A DNA stretch of 64,000 bases. Source: Bryobacteraceae bacterium (GTDB taxonomy: Bacteria > Acidobacteriota > Terriglobia > Bryobacterales > Bryobacteraceae). The position numbers were made by a program, and so were the translations under genes. The notes beneath the pieces are model-generated. The model worked only from the letters and a program-made list of their open reading frames with translations, did no database searches and was not told the DNA's origin. Positions 9,400 to 18,211 of the stretch are shown here, piece after piece; position 1 is the stretch's first letter; each line of letters opens with the position of its first letter. The stretch spans positions 1 to 64,000 of the forward strand of contig JAHDVK010000016.1 of NCBI GenBank assembly GCA_023384675.1. Reading direction: 5' to 3'.

Positions 9400-9441
9400 G
9401 TAGGGCGGACTTCAGTCCGCGCGGGGCTTCAGCCCCGCAAA
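9400..9441. repeat. 42-bp double-hairpin repeat, copy A
   Basis: Two adjacent palindromes: GCGGACT-TC-AGTCCGC and GCGGGGCT-TC-AGCCCCGC, preceded by GTAGG. The whole 42-bp unit is identical, in the opposite orientation, to 45349-45390. It overlaps the end of the epimerase gene and supplies its last codons and stop. It behaves like a REP/MITE-like dispersed element; no transposase is nearby. Confidence 0.85.
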
Positions 9442-10353
9442 ATACTCCACCGTCAGCCGCAACCCCTGGTCCAGCGAAACCAGCGGCTCCCACCCCAGCA
9501 CCTCCCGCGCCTTCGTGATGTCCGGCCGCCGCCGCTGCGGATCGTCTTCCGGCAGCGGATGGTACACGATCTCCGAGGTCGAACCCGTCAACGCCTTGAT
9601 CCGCTCCGCGAACTCGAGCATCGTCATCTCCAGGGGATTGCCCAGGTTCACAGGCATCCGCTCCTCGCTGCGGCTCAACCGCACCAGGCCGTCCACCAGA
9701 TCGGACACATAACAGAAACTCCGCGTCTGCTCCCCCGTGCCGAACACCGTGATCGGCTCCCCCCGCAGCGCCTGGCTCAGGAACGCCGGCACCACCCGGC
9801 CATCGTCCAGCTTCATCCGCGGGCCGAAGGTGTTGAAGATGCGCGCGATATTCGTTCGCATGCCATAGGCGCGGTGAAACGCCATGGTGAGCGCTTCGGC
9901 GTAGCGCTTCGCCTCGTCATAACACGATCGCGGCCCCACGGGATTCACGTGCCCCCAATAGGTCTCGCGCTGCGGATGCTCCAGCGGATCGCCGTAGCAC
10001 TCCGATGTCGAAGCCAGCAGAAACCGCGCATGATGCCGCCGGGCATATTCCAGCAAATGCAGTGTGCCCTCGCTGCCCACGCGCAGAGTCTCGACGGGAT
10101 AAGCAAGATAATCGCGCGGACTCGCCGGCGAGGCCAGGTTCATCACGACATCGGCGGCCCCCAAATCGGGCAGCGGACGCGTAACGTCATGCTCCACAAA
10201 CGCGAATCCCTCGCTCCCATGCAGCGCCTCGAGATTGTCCGCCTTGCCGGTCAGATAGTTGTCGATGCCCGTGACCCTGTGGCCTTCGGCCAGCAGCCGT
10301 TCGCACAAATGGGAACCGATGAAGCCCGCCGCCCCCGCAACCAGATAATGCAA
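9412..10353 (-). CDS. NAD-dependent epimerase, UDP-glucuronate decarboxylase (UDP-xylose synthase)-like
   Basis: A 313-residue extended SDR with NAD-binding GAAGFIG (residues 7-13), substrate motif [14 protein letters not shown] carrying the catalytic YxxxK, and [10 protein letters not shown]. These are hallmarks of UDP-glucuronate decarboxylases, which make UDP-xylose for polysaccharides. The start is a TTG, supported by a strong GGGGAGG 6-7 nt upstream; there is no ATG at that point. The last residues (GLKPRAD) are encoded by the palindromic repeat at 9400-9441, so the original C-terminus was probably replaced when the repeat inserted. Confidence 0.88.
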   Translation of the reverse strand: MHYLVAGAAGFIGSHLCERLLAEGHRVTGIDNYLTGKADNLEALHGSEGFAFVEHDVTRPLPDLGAADVVMNLASPASPRDYLAYPVETLRVGSEGTLHLLEYARRHHARFLLASTSECYGDPLEHPQRETYWGHVNPVGPRSCYDEAKRYAEALTMAFHRAYGMRTNIARIFNTFGPRMKLDDGRVVPAFLSQALRGEPITVFGTGEQTRSFCYVSDLVDGLVRLSRSEERMPVNLGNPLEMTMLEFAERIKALTGSTSEIVYHPLPEDDPQRRRPDITKAREVLGWEPLVSLDQGLRLTVEYFAGLKPRAD

Positions 10354-10409
10354 GTGTGTCCTCCCCTGCCAGTATAAAGGGCGCGTGATAGAGTGTGGAA
10401 ACGAACGTC

Positions 10410-12281
10410 ATGACCGGCCCTTCCACGGTGGAAATCGCGCTGTTCGCGGCGCTGCTGCTCGCTTCCTTTTTCCTGTTCTGGCGCCGCTTCGGCCGCGTCG
10501 TGGCCATCATCCGCGCCTCGCGCCCCGACGCCGGCTTCGCCGCCTCCCCCTGGGCGCCGCGCATCGCGCGCTTCATCGCCGAAGTGCTGCTGCAGTCGAA
10601 AGTCATTCGCCACCGCCCGTTGCCGGGCCTGGCGCACGCATTCGTCTTCTGGGGGTTTCTCGCCTTCGCCCTCGTCACGCTGAACCATCTCGCGCATGGC
10701 TTCGGATTCGCGTTTTTTGACACAAAATCGGGCTTCTTTGGCCCTTTCTACGCCAATTTTGCGTACTTTTTCGCGCTACTTGTCGCTGTTTCGATCACCG
10801 GACTCGCCTTGCGGCGCTTCATCGCCCGCCCCCGCTGGCTCGGCGAACAACTCTCCTGGGAATCGGGCCTGATAGCGCTGCTCATCCTCGCGCTGATGGT
10901 CACCTATGTCCTTGAATATCAATGGGGTGAGAGCCGCGTCTTGTGGTGGGCCCACACGCTGGCCTTGCTCGTGTTCCTGCCGCTGGTCCCCCATACGAAG
11001 CATCTCCACCTGATCCTCAGCCCGCTCACCATCCTCCTGAAACAAAAGGACTTCGCCCATCTCCCGCCCTTGCGCGACGACGACGATTTCGGCCTCGACA
11101 CCGGCCGCGACATCTCGCAGCGGCTCGCGCTGCAGGCCTTTTCCTGCGTCGAATGCGGCCGCTGCCAGCAGCACTGCCCCGCCCACAATACGGGCAAGCT
11201 ATTGAACCCGAAGGAGATCGCCATCGGCCTCCGCTCCTACCTGAACGAACACGGCGCCGCCGCTGAACCGCCCCTGCTTGGCGTCCATCTCGCCGAAGAG
11301 GCCGTGTTCCAATGCACCACCTGCGGCGCCTGCGAATACCAATGCCCCGTCGGCATCGAGCATCTGCCCATCCTCCTCGGGCTCCGGCGCGGCGCCGTAA
11401 ACACCGGGAAGTGGGAAGACGAGCATGGCGGCGAACTCTTTCTGAAACTCGAGCGGAACGGCAATCCGCTGGGTTTAAGCGCCTACGAGCGCGATAAATT
11501 CGTCAAAAAGGCCGAATTTCCCATCTTCGACGGTTCCCAGGACTATTGCCTCTGGCTCGGTTGCATGGGTTCGTTCGATCCGCGCGGGCGCGAGATCGTG
11601 CAGGCTCTGGCCGCGGTGCTCCGGCATCTGAACGTCACCTTCGGTGTGTTGAAGAAGGAGAAATGCACGGGCGACTCAGCCCGGCGCCTCGGAAACGACC
11701 TTGCTTTTCAACAACTTGCCGAGTTCAACATCGAACAGATGCGGGCGGCGGGCGTCAAGAAGCTCATCTCGATCTGCCCGCACTGCGTCCGCACCATCAG
11801 CCACGACTGGCGCGAATTCGGCGTGGAATTCGCCATCGAGCACCACTCGGTGTTCCTCGAACGCCACAACCACCGGCTGCCGCCCTCGGAAGTCACCCGC
11901 GAGACCGTGGCCTACCATGACCCGTGCTATCTGGGCCGCTACCAGCGCACCTACGACGAGCCCCGCTCGGTGGCGGCCTCGGTCCACGATCTGATCGATC
12001 CGCCGCGCTCGCGCGACACCTCGTTCTGCTGCGGCGCGGGCGGCGGGCTCGTGTTTCTCGGCGAGGAAAAAGGCAAGCGGGTGAGCCACGAACGGGCCGA
12101 GGAACTCCTCGAAACCGGCGCGCCCGTGGTGGCCGCCGCCTGCCCCTTCTGCCACACGATGTTCCGCGACGCCTTCACGGCAATCAAGCCCGAAGGCGCC
12201 CCTCAACTGGTTGACATCGCGGAACTTGCCGCCGCGCGCCTGCCCGCCGAAGACGAATTTCAACCGCCTGTGGTAAGCTGA
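10410..12281 (+). CDS. Membrane-bound Fe-S oxidoreductase, EtfD/heterodisulfide-reductase-like
   Basis: About 623 residues. The N-terminal ~210 residues contain several membrane segments (NarI-like cytochrome/quinone module). These are followed by a 2x[4Fe-4S] ferredoxin region (CVECGRCQQHCP and CTTCGACEYQCP), then two CCG domains (CLWLGCMGS...KEKCTGDSARR, and ISICPHC...YHDPCYLGRY...FCCGAGGG). This order fits proteins that pass electrons from ETF to membrane quinones (EtfD, as in mycobacteria) or HdrDE-like enzymes. ATG 10410 was preferred to an upstream GTG at 10395. It is a single gene, divergent from the epimerase gene. Confidence 0.85.
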   Translation: MTGPSTVEIALFAALLLASFFLFWRRFGRVVAIIRASRPDAGFAASPWAPRIARFIAEVLLQSKVIRHRPLPGLAHAFVFWGFLAFALVTLNHLAHGFGFAFFDTKSGFFGPFYANFAYFFALLVAVSITGLALRRFIARPRWLGEQLSWESGLIALLILALMVTYVLEYQWGESRVLWWAHTLALLVFLPLVPHTKHLHLILSPLTILLKQKDFAHLPPLRDDDDFGLDTGRDISQRLALQAFSCVECGRCQQHCPAHNTGKLLNPKEIAIGLRSYLNEHGAAAEPPLLGVHLAEEAVFQCTTCGACEYQCPVGIEHLPILLGLRRGAVNTGKWEDEHGGELFLKLERNGNPLGLSAYERDKFVKKAEFPIFDGSQDYCLWLGCMGSFDPRGREIVQALAAVLRHLNVTFGVLKKEKCTGDSARRLGNDLAFQQLAEFNIEQMRAAGVKKLISICPHCVRTISHDWREFGVEFAIEHHSVFLERHNHRLPPSEVTRETVAYHDPCYLGRYQRTYDEPRSVAASVHDLIDPPRSRDTSFCCGAGGGLVFLGEEKGKRVSHERAEELLETGAPVVAAACPFCHTMFRDAFTAIKPEGAPQLVDIAELAAARLPAEDEFQPPVVS

Positions 12282-12302
12282 TGAATGTCCCGCCGAACCC
12301 GT

Positions 12303-12378
<76 letters not shown>

Positions 12379-12416
12379 AATCCTGCCAGTCAACTTCAGA
12401 ACAAGTGTGTGCGGCC

Positions 12417-13601
12417 TCAGCGCCGGGGCGCGGAGCCGTAGTCGCGGATCTTCATCGCGCGTCCCCCATCCAGCGCCGACTGGTGCGCGATGATGCCCGG
12501 CAGCGTGTAGGCGATGGATTCCCAAACGTCGATGGCAGGATGGCGGTCCTCCTGAATCGCGCTCACAAATTCGTGGGTCAGAAACGTGTGCGAATTCCCA
12601 TGCCCCGTGCGCACGCGCATCGGTTCGGGGAGCCGGTCGAAGTAGTCCGGGTCGCGCGCGGGCTGGATCTGGACGTCGCCCGCCGGGTAATTGTTCTCAT
12701 CGATCACCGTGCGTCCGTCCTTCGCGATCCGGACGATGCAATCGGGCGAGCCCTCGGGGCGGTGCATGAAGTACGACAGACGGTCGCCCAGAAACTGGCC
12801 GCGTTCCACCACGCCGGCGGCTACATGCCAATACACCGCCACGCGCGCGGCGTGCCCGCCGGAGGTCTTGAAGAAGGCCGTTTCGTTCCAGAAGGGGTTC
12901 CGGTACTGGTTCGTCCGCAGAATCTCGTGCTTGTCGCCCCAACCCGTCGCGGTCACCTCCGTCAACCGCTCGCGCATGACAGGCACGATCATGCCGGTGC
13001 AGTGTGTGGGATAGAGCATGGGCGGAAAGCCGTGGCGCCACGTGCGCGATCCGTCCGCGTTGTGCATGAGCTTGATCAGACCTTCGTGATGGTATTCCGA
13101 TTCGGCATAGAATAGCGTGCCGAACTCGCCCGCCGCGGACATCTCCCGGCAGCGGATGATGGGAGCCATGTAGTAGCTGGTCTCGGCCATCATGTACTTG
13201 TGACCTGTGGTCTTCACCGCATCGAGCACCTGCTCAAGTTCTTCCACAGTCAGGCCCGCGGGCACCGCGCTGATCACGTGCTTGCCCGCTTTCAAAGCCG
13301 CCACGGCCATCTCCGCGTGCAGGGGTGCGGGCGTGAAGACGCCCACCGCGTCTAAATCGGGATGCTTCAACATCGCCGTGAAATCGCGATAGGCGTTCGC
13401 GCAGCGGTACGTGGTGGCGAGCCGGTCGCGGGCCGCGTCCGCTATGTCACAGACGGCCGCCACCTCGCAGCCCGGATCCAGATGCCATTGGAAGGTGGCG
13501 CCAAACCGCCCGCCCGCGATGCCGATACGGACCTTTCGCGGCTGAGCGCGCAGCGCCGGCAGGAGGGCGGCGCTCAAAAGAACTCGACGTGGAAGGGACA
13601 T
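12417..13601 (-). CDS. Gfo/Idh/MocA-family oxidoreductase, exported
   Basis: A 394-residue protein with an N-terminal RR-containing signal (MSLPRRVLLSAALLPALRAQ), then an NAD(P)-binding Rossmann domain (KVRIGIAGGRFGA) and the C-terminal alpha/beta Gfo/Idh/MocA domain. Family members oxidise or reduce sugars and cyclitols. Secreted members with Tat signals are frequent in Acidobacteria and Planctomycetes; here the RR sits without the complete SRRxFLK consensus. The substrate is unknown. It lies 49 nt downstream of the MBL gene on the same strand. Confidence 0.85.
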   Translation of the reverse strand: MSLPRRVLLSAALLPALRAQPRKVRIGIAGGRFGATFQWHLDPGCEVAAVCDIADAARDRLATTYRCANAYRDFTAMLKHPDLDAVGVFTPAPLHAEMAVAALKAGKHVISAVPAGLTVEELEQVLDAVKTTGHKYMMAETSYYMAPIIRCREMSAAGEFGTLFYAESEYHHEGLIKLMHNADGSRTWRHGFPPMLYPTHCTGMIVPVMRERLTEVTATGWGDKHEILRTNQYRNPFWNETAFFKTSGGHAARVAVYWHVAAGVVERGQFLGDRLSYFMHRPEGSPDCIVRIAKDGRTVIDENNYPAGDVQIQPARDPDYFDRLPEPMRVRTGHGNSHTFLTHEFVSAIQEDRHPAIDVWESIAYTLPGIIAHQSALDGGRAMKIRDYGSAPRR

Positions 13602-13650
13602 AGCCTTAAAACCTCGCCAGGGCAAAACCTGGCCGTTTCGCCGGAAGAAT

Positions 13651-14436
13651 TTATCCTCCGAACACGTTCGCTCCGCCGTGCCGCAATTCCCAATAGCGCG
13701 CGCCGGCGCCCTGGATCTGGAGCGAGGCCTCGAACATCTTCGGGTCCACAGCGTTGGTGCGGAACATGTCGTAGTGGCAGGGGATCGCAGCCTTCGGCTT
13801 CACGGCCTTCACCAGCCGGGCGGCTTCCCAGTGCGACAGGTTATTGAAGCCGCCGTTGATCACGGTAATCACCAGATCGGGACTGTGAGCGCCCGCCTCC
13901 TCCAGCAGTTCGGTGTAATCGGTGTCGCCGGTGATGTAGACCTTCGGCCCGTTGCCGAATTGCAGCAAAAAGCCCATGTGATTCAGGTCGCTGGTGTCGG
14001 TGGGCAGGGCGAAGGTTCCGCGCAGGCGCAGGTCGCGGTGCTCGAACTCGCCCTGCGGCCAGGCGGGCTGAATGCGCCCGGCTTCCACCCCTTCGTTCCC
14101 GAAGATGGCGCAACTCGGATGAGGACCGATGAACAAAGCGGTGTCTTTGTTGCGGAGGCCGCGGATGGTTTCCGGATCGGTGTGGTCCTGGTGGTTGTGC
14201 GTGCAGGTGAACACATCGACGTCCACTTCCTCCGGCTTCAACAGCACGGGCACGGCGCGCCCGAGATCTACGCCCATCTCGCGGCCCAGCGCCGCGCAAC
14301 TGTCCGTCAGGTAGAGGTCGGTGGAGACCACCGTCCCCTCAGGGCTCTTAAAGATGAAGCCGTTCTGCCCCAGCCACCAGAAGGCGAGGCCGCCTTTAGG
14401 CACGGGGAACGCGCGAATGTCTGCCATGAAGCTCAT
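13651..14436 (-). CDS. MBL-fold metal-dependent hydrolase, UlaG-like
   Basis: A 261-residue metallo-beta-lactamase-fold protein. The metal site is THNHQDH (HxHxDH), with a later YITGDTDYTE aspartate and an IPCHYDMF histidine, as in the UlaG/L-ascorbate-6-phosphate lactonase-like subgroup. It is shorter than true UlaG (~350 aa), so the lactonase substrate should not be assumed. The start lies 3 nt after the stop of the OPT transporter gene, which indicates one operon and possibly processing of the imported compound. Confidence 0.82.
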   Translation of the reverse strand: MSFMADIRAFPVPKGGLAFWWLGQNGFIFKSPEGTVVSTDLYLTDSCAALGREMGVDLGRAVPVLLKPEEVDVDVFTCTHNHQDHTDPETIRGLRNKDTALFIGPHPSCAIFGNEGVEAGRIQPAWPQGEFEHRDLRLRGTFALPTDTSDLNHMGFLLQFGNGPKVYITGDTDYTELLEEAGAHSPDLVITVINGGFNNLSHWEAARLVKAVKPKAAIPCHYDMFRTNAVDPKMFEASLQIQGAGARYWELRHGGANVFGG

Positions 14437-14439
14437 GGC

Positions 14440-16470
14440 TTACATGATCGCCGCCGGCGGCGCGGGTTCGTTCGGATCGCCCGCTTTGGACAACGGCAGG
14501 CGCACCATGTACAGCACAATAATGGCGAACACGGCCAGCCCCATCGCCAGCGGCGGATCGTCGAAGAAGGCGAACAGCGCGGAGATGGGCTTTTCGGCGA
14601 AACTGAAGCCGGCCTTCACCAGCCCCATCAGCGCCTCGCCCGCGATCAGCCCCGAGGCGCACAACACGCCGGCGTTTTCGATGCGCGCGCGCTGCGCGTC
14701 GTTGAACGTGCCGCGGTCGCGCACCGTCTCCATAAGCCACTTCACCAGGCCGCCCATGAAGATGGCGAACGTGGTTTCGAGCGGCAGGTACATGCCCACG
14801 CTGAACAGCATCGGGCTCTTCACCCGCACCAGGATCAGCACGAACCCCAGCAGCACCCCCACCATGATCAGCGGCCACGCCATCTCGCCGCCCACGATAC
14901 CCTGCGACAGCGAAGCCATCAGCCCGGCCTGCGGCGCCGACAGCTTCGGGTCGCCGAAGCCGATGCCGCCTTCCTTGATGTTGGACTCGTGCAGCAGCAG
15001 CAGCGGGAAATACAACACCATTGAAGCCACGATAATGCCGAATATGTCGCCGATCTGCATGCTCTTCGGCGTGCCGCCCAGAATGTGGCCGACTTTCAAA
15101 TCCTGCAGCATCTCGCCCGCCACGGCGGACGAGACACAGACCACCGCCGCCACCCCCAGCACGGCCGCCACTCCGGTCATCCCCTTCACGCCCAGCGCCA
15201 CCATCAGCAGCGCCGCGATGATCAGCGTGGAGAGCGTAAGACCCGACACCGGGTTGTTCGAAGAGCCGATCAGGCCCACCAGATTGCCCGACACTGCGGC
15301 GAAAAAGAAGCCCAGCACCAGCATCACCACCGCCGCGGTGACGGCCGCCGTGGCGGAATCCGTGAAGTAGAAATACAGCGCAATCATGCACAAAAATGTG
15401 GCAAAAAGCGCTGGAAACACGATTTTTGGGCTCAAATCGCGCTGTGTCCGGTCCACCGCCTCGGTCTGCGAGCCCGCCTTCCTCAGGTCCGAAACCGCGC
15501 GCCCGATGCCCGAAGCAAGCGACTTGCGCATGCGGAACAGCGTGTACGCCGCGCCCACCAGCATGCCGCCGACGGCGATGGGCCGCACGATGTGATACCA
15601 CACGGCCACGGCCAGCCCGCTCCATTCGCCGGTGCCCGCGGCGGGCGGCAGCGTGGCGGCGAGTTCGGGGCCAAGGAAATAGATCAGCAGCGGCACCATC
15701 AGGCCCCAGGCCAGCAGTCCGCCGGCGAAGTTCAGCGAGGCGAGCGCCGGTCCGATGATGAAACCCACGCCCATGTAAGCCGGACTGATCGCGGGCCACG
15801 AAGCCATCGTGACGCCGCCGGTTGGGACCACGCGGTCGCCGCCGAGTTTCAGCGAGGACTTGCCCAACTCGCCGATCTTGACGATGAAATCGCGGCTGGC
15901 GGCGAAAAGCCTCATCTCGCCCAGCAGATAAATCAGGCCGCCAACGCCCATCGCCTGGAACAAGGTCTTCGCGGCGTCCGAGCCGCGCTGGCCGGCCTTG
16001 TGAATCTCCGCCGCCGCACAGCTCTCGGGGTACGGAAGATCCGGGTCCTCTACCATTACCCGGCGCAGCAGCGTGACGAAAAGAATGCCCAGCGTGCCGC
16101 CCACCATCATCAGCGCGGTGGATTGCCAGTACGCCTCCGGGGTGTCGAACGCCGGCCAGGCCTTCGCGATCACAAACGCGGGTATCGTGAATATCGCGCC
16201 CGCCGCCACGCTCTCGCCGATCGAGCCCACAGTACGGGCCATGTTCTCTTCCAGAATCGAGCCCCGGAAGATCCGCAGCACCGCCATGCCGATCACCGCC
16301 GCCGGGTATGTGGCGGCAATCGTCATGCCCGCGCGCAGGCCCAGGTAGGCGTTCGCCGCCCCGAGCACCACGGTCATAATCAGGCCCAGCAAAATGGCGC
16401 GGAGCGTAAACTCCGCCATCTTCATGTCTTGCGGCACGTACGGCCGGTAGGGTTTTGGTTCGGATGCCAT
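14440..16470 (-). CDS. OPT-family oligopeptide/metal-chelate transporter
   Basis: A 676-residue polytopic membrane protein with about 15 hydrophobic segments. The first segments (LRAILLGLIMTVVLGAANAY and LGLRAGMTIAATYPAAVIG) carry the NAYxGLxxGxT signature of the OPT superfamily. Bacterial OPT proteins import oligopeptides or peptide-like siderophores by proton symport; the substrate cannot be read from sequence. A GAGGAG precedes the ATG. It is first gene of the pair with the MBL hydrolase. Confidence 0.92.
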   Translation of the reverse strand: MASEPKPYRPYVPQDMKMAEFTLRAILLGLIMTVVLGAANAYLGLRAGMTIAATYPAAVIGMAVLRIFRGSILEENMARTVGSIGESVAAGAIFTIPAFVIAKAWPAFDTPEAYWQSTALMMVGGTLGILFVTLLRRVMVEDPDLPYPESCAAAEIHKAGQRGSDAAKTLFQAMGVGGLIYLLGEMRLFAASRDFIVKIGELGKSSLKLGGDRVVPTGGVTMASWPAISPAYMGVGFIIGPALASLNFAGGLLAWGLMVPLLIYFLGPELAATLPPAAGTGEWSGLAVAVWYHIVRPIAVGGMLVGAAYTLFRMRKSLASGIGRAVSDLRKAGSQTEAVDRTQRDLSPKIVFPALFATFLCMIALYFYFTDSATAAVTAAVVMLVLGFFFAAVSGNLVGLIGSSNNPVSGLTLSTLIIAALLMVALGVKGMTGVAAVLGVAAVVCVSSAVAGEMLQDLKVGHILGGTPKSMQIGDIFGIIVASMVLYFPLLLLHESNIKEGGIGFGDPKLSAPQAGLMASLSQGIVGGEMAWPLIMVGVLLGFVLILVRVKSPMLFSVGMYLPLETTFAIFMGGLVKWLMETVRDRGTFNDAQRARIENAGVLCASGLIAGEALMGLVKAGFSFAEKPISALFAFFDDPPLAMGLAVFAIIVLYMVRLPLSKAGDPNEPAPPAAIM

Positions 16471-16655
16471 TTGGTTCTCTGACTCCTCATTCCCCTGCGG
16501 GGAAGTTCACATCATACTGGGTTGGCGGCGTTGGGGGCTAGTGGGGCATTTCACCCAAGCAGACCTGAATCTGTCGGGTCCGGTCCATTCGTTTTCAGTG
16601 GTTTCCAGAATGGCACGCCGATTGCAAATTTATGGGCGAGGAGCGATTTCCAAAT

Positions 16656-16907
16656 ATGGCTTACGTGATTACCGACACCTGCACGAAGGACGAACTCTGC
16701 ATTGACGCCTGCCCGGTGAACTGCATTCACCCGACGAAGGATGAGCCGGACTTCGAGTCCGTCCCCCAGCTTTATATCCACCCGACTGAATGCATCGACT
16801 GCGGCGCCTGCGTGCCGGTGTGCCCGACGACTTCCATCTTTGTCCTCGAAGAACTGCCGGAAGCCGACGCCCACTTCGCTGAGATCAACGCGGCGTACTA
16901 CAACTAG
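16656..16907 (+). CDS. Seven/eight-iron ferredoxin
   Basis: An 83-residue ferredoxin with two cluster motifs: CTKDELCIDACPVNC (irregular N-terminal site with an extended loop) and CIDCGACVPVCP (canonical CxxCxxCxxxCP). This pattern matches the [3Fe-4S]/[4Fe-4S] ferredoxins of the FdxA type, small cytoplasmic electron carriers. ATG 16656 was chosen over an ATG/GTG 24 nt upstream because GAGGAG lies 12 nt before it and MAYVITD is the usual family start. It is monocistronic. Confidence 0.92.
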   Translation: MAYVITDTCTKDELCIDACPVNCIHPTKDEPDFESVPQLYIHPTECIDCGACVPVCPTTSIFVLEELPEADAHFAEINAAYYN

Positions 16908-17002
16908 GCAGTTAGACGGTTTCCTCAGGGGGCGGCGGTGTTTCCCTCCTCTAAGCAACCCTCCGCGCCGCCCCCGCCTTTCCTCAGGTAGTCCTCATCT
17001 CG

Positions 17003-17028
17003 GGGGCGGATGCTTCGGCATCCGCCCC
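17003..17028. repeat. Perfect 11-bp stem hairpin with TTCG loop
   Basis: GGGGCGGATGC (17003-17013), TTCG loop, GCATCCGCCCC (17018-17028). The UUCG tetraloop closed by C-G is exceptionally stable in RNA. It is not followed by a U-run, so it is more likely an RNA-stabilising structure or a dispersed palindrome than a simple terminator. Confidence 0.8.
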
Positions 17029-17083
17029 TCCCGCATTCCGTGGGATCGGCGGCTCACAGACTTCCTGCCTCCCTTCCCCTCGT

Positions 17084-17180
17084 GTAGGGCGGGCTTCAGC
17101 CGCGTTCGCGCCCGGCTACCTCAACCGGGATCCTCGCGGGAACCGTCGGTAAACCAACGCGGGACTGAAGCCCGCCCTAC
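17084..17180. repeat. Inverted-repeat element with 16-bp arms (REP/MITE-like)
   Basis: GTAGGGCGGGCTTCAG at 17084-17099 is repeated as its exact reverse complement at 17165-17180 around a 65-bp core. The arm differs by one base from the start of the 42-bp repeats at 9400 and 45349 (GTAGGGCGGACTTCAG), so all three belong to one family. Confidence 0.8.
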
Positions 17181-17253
17181 AACTGATCGATCTCTGGCGC
17201 CGGTTTTCATCCGTGCCGCGCGCGGTACCCGATACTAGGATGGAAGGAGAACT

Positions 17254-18162
17254 ATGACCCGCAGAACCCTGCTTTCCCTCGCGCCGCTGGCGCCGCTGGC
17301 CGCCTCCTCGCATGCCCCGGTGAAATTGATCCTCCATGCCGACGACTATGGCGTCTCGCACTCCACGAACGCCGCTATCAGCGAGATGCTGGCGGCGGGC
17401 ACAATTTCGTCGGCCTCGATTATGATGCCCTGCGCGTGGGCGGCCGAGGCGGCGGCCTTCGCGCGCGAGAATCCCAAGCTCGACATCGGCGTGCATCTCA
17501 CCCTGACCAGCGAATGGAAGGGGCTGCGTTGGGGCCCCGTGGCGCCCGCCGACAAGGTGAAGGGCCTGCTCGATCCGCACGGCTACATGTGGCCCAGCGT
17601 GCAGAGCGTGGCGATGAGCGCCACCGCGGAGGAGCTCGCCATCGAAATGCGCGCCCAGATCGAGAAGGCGAAGAAGATGGGCATCCGCTTCACGCATCTC
17701 GATACCCACATGGGCACGGTCTACGCCCGGCCCGATTTCTTCGAGGCCTACTGGCGGCTGGGCGCCGAATATGGTGTCCCCGTGATGCTGATGAAACCGG
17801 GCAAACTGGCCAAGGTGCAAGGCTCTCCGCTGATGGTGAAGCACCTGCTATCGCAGGAGGAGCGCTTCCAGAAAGAGGGGCGCTTCCGGCTCGATACCTT
17901 GATCACCGGCCCGGCGCGCGGCGGCAACACGCTCGAAGAGCGCCGCGACAGCTATATCGAGGCGATCACCGCGCTCGGGCCGGGCGTCCATCAACTGATC
18001 CTGCACCCGGCCAAGCTTGATAACGAACTGAAGGCAATGACCGGTTCCGCCGTGGCCCGCGACCGCGATTACCGCATCTTCCACGACCCCAAGATGAAGG
18101 GCTGGTGGGCGGACAAGGGCATCGCGCTCGTTGGCTGGCAGGACGTTGCGCCCAACGGCTGA
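17254..18162 (+). CDS. YdjC/ChbG-family carbohydrate deacetylase, exported
   Basis: A 302-residue protein with an RR-type signal (MTRRTLLSLAPLAPLAASSHA) followed by the YdjC domain. Metal and catalytic motifs are HADDYG near residue 29, HLDTHMG in mid-protein and LILHPA toward the C-terminus. The family removes acetyl groups from diacetylchitobiose-type oligosaccharides. Export and isolation from chitobiose genes leave the real substrate open. An AAGGAG ribosome-binding site precedes the ATG. It converges on the penicillin acylase gene. Confidence 0.85.
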   Translation: MTRRTLLSLAPLAPLAASSHAPVKLILHADDYGVSHSTNAAISEMLAAGTISSASIMMPCAWAAEAAAFARENPKLDIGVHLTLTSEWKGLRWGPVAPADKVKGLLDPHGYMWPSVQSVAMSATAEELAIEMRAQIEKAKKMGIRFTHLDTHMGTVYARPDFFEAYWRLGAEYGVPVMLMKPGKLAKVQGSPLMVKHLLSQEERFQKEGRFRLDTLITGPARGGNTLEERRDSYIEAITALGPGVHQLILHPAKLDNELKAMTGSAVARDRDYRIFHDPKMKGWWADKGIALVGWQDVAPNG

Positions 18163-18211
18163 GGCGCGCGCCGCGCGGCCGGCGAGGCTCCGCAGACAGG
18201 GCGGCAGGCCT

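Larger units (their letters stand above)
16908..17253. other. Intergenic region with several strong hairpins, no gene seen
   Basis: This 346-bp gap holds three structures and no supported ORF. (i) A 10-bp GC stem (16928-16937 with 16966-16975) just after the ferredoxin gene could terminate transcription, though no U-run follows. (ii) A perfect hairpin lies at 17003-17028. (iii) A 16-bp inverted repeat spans 17084-17180. An AAGGAG ribosome-binding site for the YdjC gene is at its right end. Confidence 0.7.
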
